DNA from: Alviniconcha marisindica
Taxonomy: Eukaryota > Mollusca > Gastropoda > Provannidae
Assembly: GCA_018857735.1 (NCBI GenBank)
Contig: JABMCL010003397.1
Span: 1,120,001-1,184,000, forward strand
Direction of reading: 5' to 3'
DNA: 64,000 nt
Below, piece after piece: positions 10,701 to 22,735 of this stretch (positions are counted from its first letter, which is position 1; each line of letters starts with the position of its first letter). Under the pieces are notes generated by a model, which saw nothing but the letters and a program-made list of their open reading frames with translations, made no database searches and was not told the origin of the DNA. The position numbers and the translations under genes are program-made.

Positions 10701-13700
10701 CTTGGTCTGGTTGAAGAAGTTCTTGTAGATGTTCTGGGCGCCGAAGAGCCAGGCGTCGCTGTCGTCGGTGATGGTGCCCTGCGTCAGCCCCAGCATCTCC
10801 AGGTGGGCGCACTGAGACTCCGCCTCCAAGGGGCTCACCACGTACGGCACGCCGAACAGCCGCAGCAGTTCCTGGTGGGGTAAGTAAGTAAACACGGTGC
10901 TTAACGTCCACAGAAACCGTACAGCTTATTAGGGACGGGCAGAAGGGGTGGGGGGGGGGGGGGGGGGGGTATGGAAGTGGGGGAGAGGGAGATTATATAC
11001 CTATCGCTACACTGTCACCACCAGAATGATTCCTGCATTAAGATGGGCAGCGAAGAGAGCCATTTTAATGTTTCAGTAGGAAGTGATGGACAAAGTCACA
11101 AGACAGTGTCCACAAATCGACAACCTTTCTGAAGAGAAAGGAGAGCCGAAGCGGTATCAAACCGAGGTCCTTCCGCTTACGAGCCTAAAGCCTTACCGCT
11201 AGGCCAAACCAGCTCACGCCTGGTGAGGGCAAGGTCACAATCAAGTCAACGCAGGTGGGGAAAGGTCACTGTCAGGTCAACATGGTTGGGGAAAGGTCAT
11301 GGTCAGGTCAACATGGGTGAGGGAGAGACAAGGTGAACAACATGGGATCTACCAAGTATGATACACTGAACAGCCACGGCAGTCCCTGGTGTGGGCAAGG
11401 TCATGGTCAGGTCAACATGGTGGGGACAAGGTCATGGTCAGGTCAACATGGTGGGGACAAGGTCATGGTCAGGTCAACATGGTGGGGACAAGGTCATGGT
11501 CAGGTCAACATGGGGTCTACCACGACTGACACACTGAACAGCCACAGCCAATATCAACACAGTCCCAGTACACATCACATGAAGCGCAGTAGGTCTACTT
11601 GAGAGCAAAGAACAGCTATATATATATATATATATTTCAAATGATATATCTAGAGATAGATATAAATATAGATACAAAAAGATATAATAATAACAATAAA
11701 GATGTGATGAGGCCTTACTGTACATATATATTTATATACATAAATATATTTTGATTGATAGATATCTAGACACAGATATATGCAAAATATTACTGTACAT
11801 GTATATACGTATATTCTGAGTGATAGATATCTATAGATGCCTACAAATACATTTTTTTAAAGATCAATAATAATAACAATAAAGCTGTGAGGCCTTATTG
11901 TACATATACATATATATATATTTAGAGCTCTAGAGATAACTACAGAGACATAAAAAAAAAAGAGATCAATAATAATAGCAATAAGGCTGTGAGACCTCTA
12001 CTAGTCACTATTACTACTACTATTATTTCTGCGTTACCAGCAGCCCCCCCCCGCCTCCCCGAACTTGAACTTTAATTTAATTTCTTCAGGATGAAGATTG
12101 TGGGGGTGGGGGCGGTGTGGGGAGAGGGGGAGGATAGAGAGATGAGGGAATAAGAGGGACAGGAGGCAGAACCCCCAGCTGGACAGAAAAAAACTGACCA
12201 CACAACAGTTAGACAGACTGCCCAACAGCCAGAAGATGGCTGGACACACTGACCAACACAAACTTAACATACCTGGGCCTCCAGGTTGATCTGTTCCGTG
12301 ATGGACTTGCCCAGTCGGGCTTGGCGGCCTCTCTCTAACGTCAGCGTCTGTCGCTCTGAGGACAGGTTTCGCTGGAGGTCATAGAGGTCTGCCTGTGTGG
12401 AGAAAACACAGGTGCATAAAACGTTGGTTAGTTAGTCAGTTATTGGATTCTAACGTCCTGTCAAGCACACAGGGTCACAGCCGGACAAGGATAAAATGTG
12501 CAAAAACCAAGTCAAACATAAGTGACGCAGCAACAATGCAAAGTTACAAAGGACAAGAATGGTTTCAGACACAGCTGATTAATGTTTTATTTTACATCCG
12601 TTCACATCAAATGAATTAACCCCCCCCCCCCCCCCCCCCCCCAATAAAACAATTATAAATATATAATTATTGTTTTATACACCTGCACACTAACATGCAT
12701 GCACACACACACCACACACACACACACACACATACACCACACACACACACACGCACACACACACGCACACACATAAGTACCCTGTTATATGAACTCACTC
12801 ACCAATGAGTTGACCCCTTTCGTGAAGTTGTTCATTTCCTCATTTTCTATTGACCCCATCGACACATTTCCCTGCTCTTTGCCATCAGCAACCTCTTGCA
12901 CTCCCGCAACAACACTTGCTGATGGTGCCGCCACTTCACCCAAATCGATGCTCCGCTGGTGACCCGACCTGGAACCCATGGCCTGCTTCATGCCAGCAAC
13001 ACAACCATCCTCTTCAACATCACTGACGTTCAGGTGCCTTTGGTGCAGATCTGAAGGAAGGATTCCCTGAACATCATCGTCATCATCATGGTCATCACTG
13101 TTGTTTTTATTGCTGAAAGCCCTCCTCTTCTGGAGACTTGTGCTGCTGCCTGTCTGAGGTGGGTTTTCATCAGCCACAGGCTCTGTGACGAAGATGCTGG
13201 CCGGGAACAGATCATCTTCCAGGACTTTGGTCGGATCAATGGTGATTTCAATAAAGCCCTCGTCTGAAATGGAGAAAAAGCACCTTGGTTGGATTGATGG
13301 TGATTTCAATAAAGCCCTCATTTGAAATGGAGAAAAAGCACTTTGGTTGGCTCAATGGTGATTTCAATAAACCCTTTGTCTGATATGGAGAAAAAGCACC
13401 TTGGTTGGATTGATGGTGATTTCAATAAAGCCTTCGTCTGAAATGGAGAAAAAGCACCTTGGTTGGATTGATGGTGATTTCAATAAACCCCTTGTCTGAA
13501 ATGGAGAAAAAGCACCTTGGTCGGCTCAATGGTGATTTCAATAAACCCCTAGTCTGAAATGGAGAAAAAGCAATCGGCCTTTGACTTAGCATGTTGGTGC
13601 AGCCCAGCAATGTTTGTGACTGTGAACCAGCCACTGTCATCTCCTCTCCCATGCATCAGCATCTCCCACACTTACAGCTCCCTCTGTAGAACTGGAATAG

Positions 13701-16700
13701 ACATGAGAACCTGTCCAACAGGATAGGTGTCCTACTATGGACATGTTCCAGATTGAGCACAAACTTCTTCAGCCAAACTGTGGAAACCTTTAGGAAAAAC
13801 TGGGGATTCAGCAGGAGCTTACCAAAAAACTATGAAGTAAGAATGACTGCCAGCATCCTAAAACAAGATCCAAACACGTAAAAGGTTCAAAAGAACACTA
13901 TTTATTAGGACAAAATACAACATGCGAATTTTCTGGGTAATCCCCTTTGTCAAGCTACAAAATGACACCTAAACAACAGTTAAAGTCCAAGTATGCAATA
14001 TGACATCGAAATGATTGACAAATGAGTCACCAGTTTCAGATTTAATGAAATAAAAACAAATAAAAAAATGTTTAATTGGGTTTTTAATCAATTTTATTTC
14101 CTGTAGGCTGGTCGAGACTACAGTCTCGGGTTCTCCATCAGTCATGTGACTTTCCCGGAAGTGACGTCAGTCTGGGGAGTCAGTGTGGTTGCCATCTTAG
14201 ATTCTTCAGTAAACTGTGTAGGTGTATGGTCGACAAAAAAGTTAACTATGCCGGCCTACTGTGTTGCCGCGAACTGTAACAATTCGCAGACGACCTCAGG
14301 TATAACAATGCACGAGCTCACACAATCGACCCGCAGTGAGGCGAAAGTGGATTAAATTTATACAATTCAAACGAGCTGACTTTTTTGCTGCACCGCATCA
14401 TGCCCATTTGTGTAGCGAGCACTTCAGTGAGTGCGATTTCGCAAACCCCATGGAATACCGCATGGGGTTTGCTTCAAAGCTGACACGATGTTCCGCTACT
14501 CTTTCAAAATCCTGCCTGACAGGCTCATACTCTTATGCCTGAATCATTGTGGGTCTCTCGGGCAAAGTATCAGTTTCATCTTCAGAGCTCGAGTTGGCCA
14601 TTTTGCAGCAACTCCCCAGAGTGACGTAGTAGGCATATGGTCACGTGATTTGGGCGTCATGGCGACGCTTTTGGTACGACAGAAAATGCCTTTTTTCATG
14701 CATTTATGACCCTCAGATCACAGTTTCACCTACATCATCGTTCTCAGCGAACTTTAACGGAAATCGTGTTAAAAATCACCCCTAACCTTGGACTTGTCAT
14801 TTAAACAGTGAAAAATGAGACGCAGAACGAAGACACTTATCTGCTTTTGGTTGAGCCATGTTGTTTTCATGTCCAGTGCTTGCAAGAAGCAAATTTTGCA
14901 CAAAGCCTAGCACATAACGGTGAACCAGACATAATAATGTGACGGCCATGCTCAATCATGCTTAACCCCTTCACTGCCCAGCCTGTAAAATTTCCAGGCT
15001 GAAAAGTACAATGTACATGCCAGCAAACAGAATATCTGATGGTCCTATAACAAATCTACTCTCAATACAGTATATGTGATGGTCCTGTAACAAATCTACT
15101 CTCAATACAGTATATCTGATGGTCCTGTAACAAATCTACTCTCAATACAGTATATGTGATGGTCCTGTAACAAATCTACTTTCAATACAGTATATCTCAT
15201 GGTCCTATAACAAATCTACTTTCAATACAGTATATGTGAACAATACAGTATATCTGATGGTCCTATAACACACTATCGTAACTGATGGTCCTTAACAATA
15301 CTTCATACAGTATTCTCATGGTCCTATAACAAATCTACTTTCAATACAGATAGTGAACAATACATATATTGATGGTCCTATAACAAATCTACTTTCAATA
15401 CAGTATATGTGATGGTCCTACTATAATACAATATGCTTAACAATCTACAATACAGTATATCGATGGTCCTGTAACAAATCTACTTTCAATACAGTATATC
15501 TCATGGTCCTATAACAAATCTACTTTCAATACAGTATATGTGAACAATACAGTATATCTGATGGTCCTATAACAAATCTACTTTCAATACAGTATATCTG
15601 ATGGTCCTGTAACAAATCTACTTTCAATACAGTATATTTATGGTCCTATAACAAATCTACTTTCAATACAGTATATCTGATGGTCCTATAACAAATCTAC
15701 TTTCAATACAGTATATCTGATGGTCCTGTAACAAATCTACTTTCAATACAGTATATCTGATGGTCTATAACAAATCTACTTTCAATACAGTATATTTGAT
15801 GGTCCTATAACAAATCTACTCACAATACAGCACAGTTTCATAGAAATCTTTTCACGTGCTCATGCGAAGGGAGAAAAAAGCCTCAATGGTTTCAAATTTG
15901 CACTTCATTGATCGTTTTCAGAGTGACACAGCAAGTGTGGCAGTGAAAAGGTTAACTTGGCTTTGAGAACACTGCTCTTGCTCTGCATCACCGACTGTCC
16001 TGAGGTCTCTCCGCAGGAGGAAGATTTAGGTAAATCAACTGGATACGTACACAATATAAAATGCTTTAAAAAACCTCACAAACCTTCTGAATCTTCAGCG
16101 TTGTTCCGGAGGGTTCTTGCAGGTGGAGACACCACCCTGGCTTGTTTCTTCTTCGCCTTTTCCTCCAGCCTCTCTGACGCAACCCTCTTCCCAGGCCTTG
16201 AAGATGGAAAACCACCTGTTCCTGACGTGCTTGTTCTGAGACGGAACCTTTCCTTTCACTGGTCCAGATTTGACACACCCTTCACCAACAGCTGTGGCCT
16301 TTGCAAGCTTCGTAACCTCAGGTTTGCCCTCTTCCGCTTTATCACTGGTTTCCTGAGTAGCAGTTGTCATGGCGGGTGGCACTGGGATTCCCACAACAGA
16401 AACACTGTTTGAAAGCAAAGTTTCACTGTTTCTGTCAGTTTCATTCAGAGCTGTACAAATTTCACTGCTGTCTTGATTAATTTCTAGCATAGCGTCCACA
16501 TCTTCAAGATAATCCACAGTCAGCGCTGGAAATGGGAGTGGCTTGGATGATGTGGACGTGGATGAGGACTTTGACCTAACTGGTGCTGCCTGGTTAGCTG
16601 ATCTGCTTCTGGACTTCCTCAGGATGGCTTGTCTCTCCGAATCTACCACATCCTCCAGAAACCCATGAGAAGCTTGTTCAGCTTCAGCTTCACCGCTGTC

Positions 16701-19700
16701 CTGATCAGGTCTGTTTCTCTTGGGGCTGGTTCCTTTTTCAGGTTTCAAAAAGCTCTGACCAGACTGAGACTGAAGCTGTGAACGTTTTTCCACAGACTTG
16801 AGCAATGCCGCCATCTTTACTTCCTTCTCTTTCATCAGTTCCTCTTCTTGTTGGAGTAGCTTCCTTTCTCGTGTCCTGTGTGGAAAGTTCCTCCTCCGCA
16901 GGGGACTTTCTGTCAGCAGGGGGCGACCCAACAGCCCGAGTCCTCTTCTCCAACGACTTCATCAAGGCAGCCATCTTGGCTTCCTTTGCTTTCATCAAGT
17001 CTTCCTCTTCTGTCAGAAGTCTCTTTCTTGTTTCTACAAAATGGCTCTCCTCTCCTGTTTGACACGCCATGGGTGGGTCAAGGGTTTTCTCTGTCTCGTT
17101 TTCAGGTGTGTTGACCTCTGTGTTAGGCTTTTGCTCAGTGCCCTGAAAGAGACTGTCAACCCCACTGTAAGTGCCCTGAAAGAGACTGTCAACCCCACTG
17201 TAAGCCTCTTTGGAGAGTAAACTGGACTCCAGAGTTTGCTTGCTGGGATATGATTTTCCAGCGCCTGCTTGGGTCAACACAGATTGATTGGTTTGATCCC
17301 TGGTCACCATGGCGACAGCTGTGTCATTTTCGTCACCGTCTGATGTGCTCTTGCCCTCGACAAGTAGATCATCTGCGTCATGGTCTGATGTTCTCTTGCC
17401 CTCAACAAGTAGAACACCTTCATCCTGTTCTGACTTACTCTTGCCATCAACAAGTAGATCATCTTCCTCATGTTCTGGCTTGCACTTGCCCTCAACATGT
17501 AGACCATCTTCCTTGTGGTCTGACGTACTTTTGCCCTCAACAAGTAGATCATCTTCCTCATGTTCTGGCTTGACCTTGTTCTCAACAAGTAGATCATCTT
17601 CCTTGTCATCATCCAAGGCCATTTTGTTCTTACTTGATTTGCCTTTGCCTTTAACTGGTATGTCATGTTCCTTGCCATCTGCTGCTACATGTTTGTCCAT
17701 AACAGGAACATCATCTTCCTCATTATCTGATACAGTCAAGCATTTTACATCTTCCTCATCATCTGATACAGTCAAACATTTCACCTCTTCCTCATCATCC
17801 GATACAGTCAAACGTTTCACTCTTGGTTTCCTCTTGCCTTTCTTGGCCGCACTGCGGAGACCATCTCTCGTCAAGAGGGCTTTCCCTCTTCTTTCCCGTC
17901 GACTCTTCTGTTGTTCTTTGTCGTCACTTGTCTCATCGTCTGAAAGAATCCGTCCTCCTATGCTGCCAGCATCCACCTTTGCCTCCACCTCATCCGAATC
18001 GGAAACTTTTTCTTCACCCATTTCTTCCACCGTTTCAAGCGACTGGTTCACCGTGTCTGGATTTCGTTCCAACCTCCTCTCCTCCTTCATCAACCTTCTC
18101 GCCTTGCATCTTTCCGCTTCAGCGATTTGTTGTTTGCGGGTCAGGCCCTTGATCAGGATGTAGTGCGCCGCGTCCTCCGATGCAACTCGCCTGGCTTCAA
18201 CCACCTCACCGTAGTAGTCATCTCCTAGCGCATAGCTTATGTCCCCTGACACCTTCTGGTTCATTTCCTTCCGGAGTGACTCGATCTTACCTGACAGCTG
18301 ACTCTGTTTTATCAGTTTCTTAAGCTGGTAGTCTGAGAAGTCCTCAGATTCCTTTGAACACACACAAAAAATGGAATTTGTCAGCAAATGGGTGGGTGTG
18401 TCACAGGTGAATGACTGAGCTGAGACATGTTTCTGTGACTGGGTGAAAGCTTTAATTTGTTACCTGCTGGTCAAGGCCACCTGCTGGTCAAGGTCACCTG
18501 ATGCTGTCAGTGGACCGTGCTTGGTGCCAGGGCACTATGGCAAGAAGCGGGCGACTCCTCTCTTTGCTCAATTCCGCTATGTTCTGAAGAGAAGTGAGCA
18601 TCTCCCCATGCCCATGTTATGCTATCAGAGGCATGCACCCTTAACACTGCTGTTGAGGCACCACCAGCCTGGCCACACAGGTGACCGTGATGCAGCCAAT
18701 TCAAGCTCACGTCTCACTGCACTACATTTCACAGTTACCCCCTCGCCTTGGGCCCCTGTCACCCATGTCTCACTGCAATGCATTTCACAGTTGCCCCTTG
18801 CCTTGGGTCCCTGTCACCCATGCCTCACTGCACTACATTTCACAGTTGCCCCTCGCCTTGGGCCCCTGTCACCCATGTCTCACTGCAATGCATTTCACAG
18901 TTGCCCCTTGCCTTGGGCCCCTGTCACCCATGTCTCACTGCAATGCATTTCACAGTTGCCCCTCGCCTTGGGCCCCTGTCACCCATGTCTCACTGCAATG
19001 CATTTCACAGTTGCCCCTCGCCTTGGGCCCCTGTCACCCATGTCTCACTGCAATGCATTTCACAGTTGCCCCTCGCCTTGGGTCCCTGTCACCCATGCCT
19101 CACTGAATACTATTCACAGTTGCTCCTCGCCTTGGGCCCCTGTCACCCATGCCTCACTGTACATTTCACAGTTGCCCCTCGCCTTGGGTCCCTGTCACCC
19201 ATGCCTCACTGCAATGCATTTCACAGTTGCCCCTTGCCTTGGGCCCCTGTCACCCATGCCTCACTGCACTACATTTCACAGTTGCCCCTCACCTTGGGCC
19301 CCTGTCACCCATGCCTCATTGCAATACATTTCAGTTGCCCCTCGCCTTGGGCCCCTGTCACCCATGTCTCATTGCAATACATTTCACAGTTGCCCCTCGC
19401 CTTGGGCCCCTGTCACCCATGTCTCATTGCAAGACATTTCACAGTTGCCCCTCACCTTGGGCCCCTGTCACCCATGTCTCATTGCAATACATTTCACAGT
19501 TGCCCCTCGCCTTGGGCCCCTGTCACCCATGCCTCACTGCACTACATTTCACAGTTGCCCCTGGCCGTCAGCCTGTCACCCGTGAAACGAGATAAAAAAT
19601 GGCATGACTAGCTGCTAGGCCAGCTGTGACACTTGACAGGGTTTTCTACAGTCAAGCCCCACTACCCACCACTGACGCAGTAGGAGTCTAAATTCAACAT

Positions 19701-22659
19701 AAAATCAAGAGCATTTTAAAACATAATCTTTGATGTTATTTAGTTAGGTTTTTATTTTGTTTCTTTGACCCTTTTGGAGACAAGTCGACCTGCTTCAACA
19801 AAACAAGTTTTGAGAACATTAGTGCTGTAAAAAAAAACTAACTTATGAAGCCACAACCACAGCAACAACAGTGCATCACTCAACTTGAAACTGAACCTAG
19901 CATTCAGCAGTTTCAAAAGTCAGATTTCAATGTCTACACTGAAAATGGTATATTTTCACTGCCAATTTGAATACAGGGTCTGGTAGTGACACACACACAC
20001 AAACACATGTACATTTTCACGCCTCGATTATCTTTCTGCAAGAATAAAATCATGTGCTGTGAACTGTGAAAATGTGCCAGAGCAAGTCAGTCTTTCACAT
20101 TACATTATAATATATTTATATGCTGTCACTAACCACACCTTCAAGGGAATCAGGCTAAAGCAGATAAGACATTTTAGAATTGTAAAAAGTAAAATTCATA
20201 TTCATATTAAACCCTTGATTACCAATAAAAATAAAAATAAAAATTATTTTTACAGTGGGCACCATACCTCAGGCATGATAGCAATACGAGCTAGTGCATT
20301 CTCCCGTCGCTGCTCCTTCATCTCACTCAGGATCTCATGTCGTATCTCCGCTGGAAGTGACTGAAATTCTTCCGACTCAAAGTCAATATCTTCCAGATTT
20401 TGAAAATCATTCTGGAACAAGCAAAATAGCACCCTGAAGTAGTAATATAACTGATCATGATTTTGTGGGTGTGAAATAAATTAAACTTTAATTTAAAGAT
20501 GACATGCAGTGAATGAAATCCCAGATGAAAGGCTGATCATAACAGTGAAAGGCTGATTGAAGATGATCTGCAGTGAGTAAAATCCTGAATGGAACGCTTA
20601 TTTTGATATTAAAGAGGACATTCAGTGGGTAAAATTGCTGATAAAAGGCATATTAAAGCAGCTCTTTGTGGCATGAAATTCGCCGAATAACTTGCCAAAT
20701 CAACAGATTCAGGCTTCTGTGTATAATAAAATCAAACTTTTATATAATGTACACATTCCAAAAATTGTATTTAAAAAAATGGATTTAAACATATATGAAA
20801 TGACCCCTGGAACTCCCCAAAAGTCACAAGGAAGCTGAAGATGACATATGCTGAACCTGTCCTGGTTTGGGTGAAGTCAGTACATCTTGTTCACCAACCA
20901 TCATTACCTCATAGGAGTGACAGAGAGTGTGGTGAAGTCAGTACATCTTGTTCACCAACCATCATTACCTCATAGGAGTGAGTGACAGAGTGTGTGGTGA
21001 AGCCAGTACATCTTGTTGTTCACCAACCATCATTACCTCATAGGAGTGACAGAGTGAAGCCAGTACATCTTGTTGTTCACCAACCATCATCACCTCACAG
21101 GAGTGAGTGACAGAGTGAAGCCAGTACATCTTGTTGTTCACCAACCATCATTATCTCATAGGAGTGACAGAGTGCACGGTGAAGTCAGTACATGTTGTTG
21201 TTCACCAATCATCATTACCTCATAGGAGTGACAGAGTGTGTGGTGAAGCCAGTACATCTTGTTGTTCACTGACCATCATTACCTCATAGGAGTGACAGAG
21301 AGTGTGGTGAAGCCAGTACATCTTGTTCACCAACCATCATTACCTCACAGGAGTGAGTGACAGAGTGTGGTGAAGTCAGTACATCTTGTTGTTCACCATC
21401 ATTACCTCACAGGAGTGAGTGACAGAGTGCATGGTGAAGTCAGTACATCTTGTTGTTCACCAACCATCATTACCTCACAGGACTGATAGAGTGCATGGTG
21501 AAGTCAGTACATCTTGTTGTTCACCAACCAGCATTACCTCACAGGACTGATAGAGTGCATGGTGAAGTCAGTACATCTTGTTGTTCACCATCATTACCTC
21601 ACAGGAGTGAGTGACAGAGTGCATGGTGAAGTCAGTACATCTTGTTGTTCACCAACCAGCATTACCTCATAGGACTGATAGAGTGCGTGGTAAACTGCTT
21701 CATCAGCTTCTGCCTCCCATGCGCCAGCGTTCTCAATGGGATCTGTTGACCTGGAAGCGGACAGGAAATGACCTTTCTTCAAAAGGGGAAATCGCTTCCA
21801 CCGACAGATTTTCCTTTTTAAGCCACAGACAAGCAGTGAAGCTCAGATATGTTCATGTAACAACCAAAGAAAACACACACGCACACACACACACACACGC
21901 ACACACATGTGCACAGAAACAGAAATAATATAAAACCACCACAATAACACCACTTTCCTCCCCAAAAGTAAAACCCAACAACAACCAAACAATTTGTTAT
22001 TTCTTGGGGTTTAGCGTCCTGGCAACCTTATAGAGTCACCTCAGGACAACAACAACAACAACAAAACCAACAAACAAAAGAACTGGCAAAACGAACAAAG
22101 AAGCAAAGGAGCCACAAGGGCAAGAATTACCCCCGGTCAACTTCGGGCAAGGGAGGCAACTGAAAGATGTCTGGCTCAGCCGGCCGGTCAGAGGGAGGAA
22201 CGCTGATGTGCTCAGTTCTGTCCCCTGTCACATCCCTCACCGCATGGCTGCGCAGGAGGTTCTGAAGTATTTTCTGAGATGTGCGCCCCTTCTCTCTGTC
22301 GACATTCTCTTTGCGTTCTCTGCGTGCTGCCTGTTAAAAAAATAGAGAAAAAAAATAGAACAATGACAAAAAACAGCAGTGCTACTAATAGATAAATTAG
22401 TATTTGGTATCTGAATCAGAATTTCAAGTTCAATGTTGCTTTACGTCCACAGAGACCGTAAGGACTATTACTAACGAGAGGGAGCCCAGGACGGCCACCT
22501 CAACTTCCACACACATGCTGAGCTCTGAATTAGTATTATTACAGACACAGCCTACCCTTCATGGTGGTGACCATGCTCGGTCATGCATAACGTGTGTTTT
22601 GTAGGCTTAGCGTAATAGTGTGTCAACAGCTGAAGAATAACAAGATTTCACTCTGACTT

Positions 22660-22735
<76 letters not shown>

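Noticed and set aside
17309..18163. Plus-strand 284-residue Ser-rich ORF
   Set aside because: Antisense shadow of the acidic ERCC5 spacer exon; Ser comes from complemented Asp/Glu codons.
18443..19611. 380-residue ORF and its relatives
   Set aside because: Translation of a 55-bp satellite inside ERCC5 intron 5; all three frames are open.
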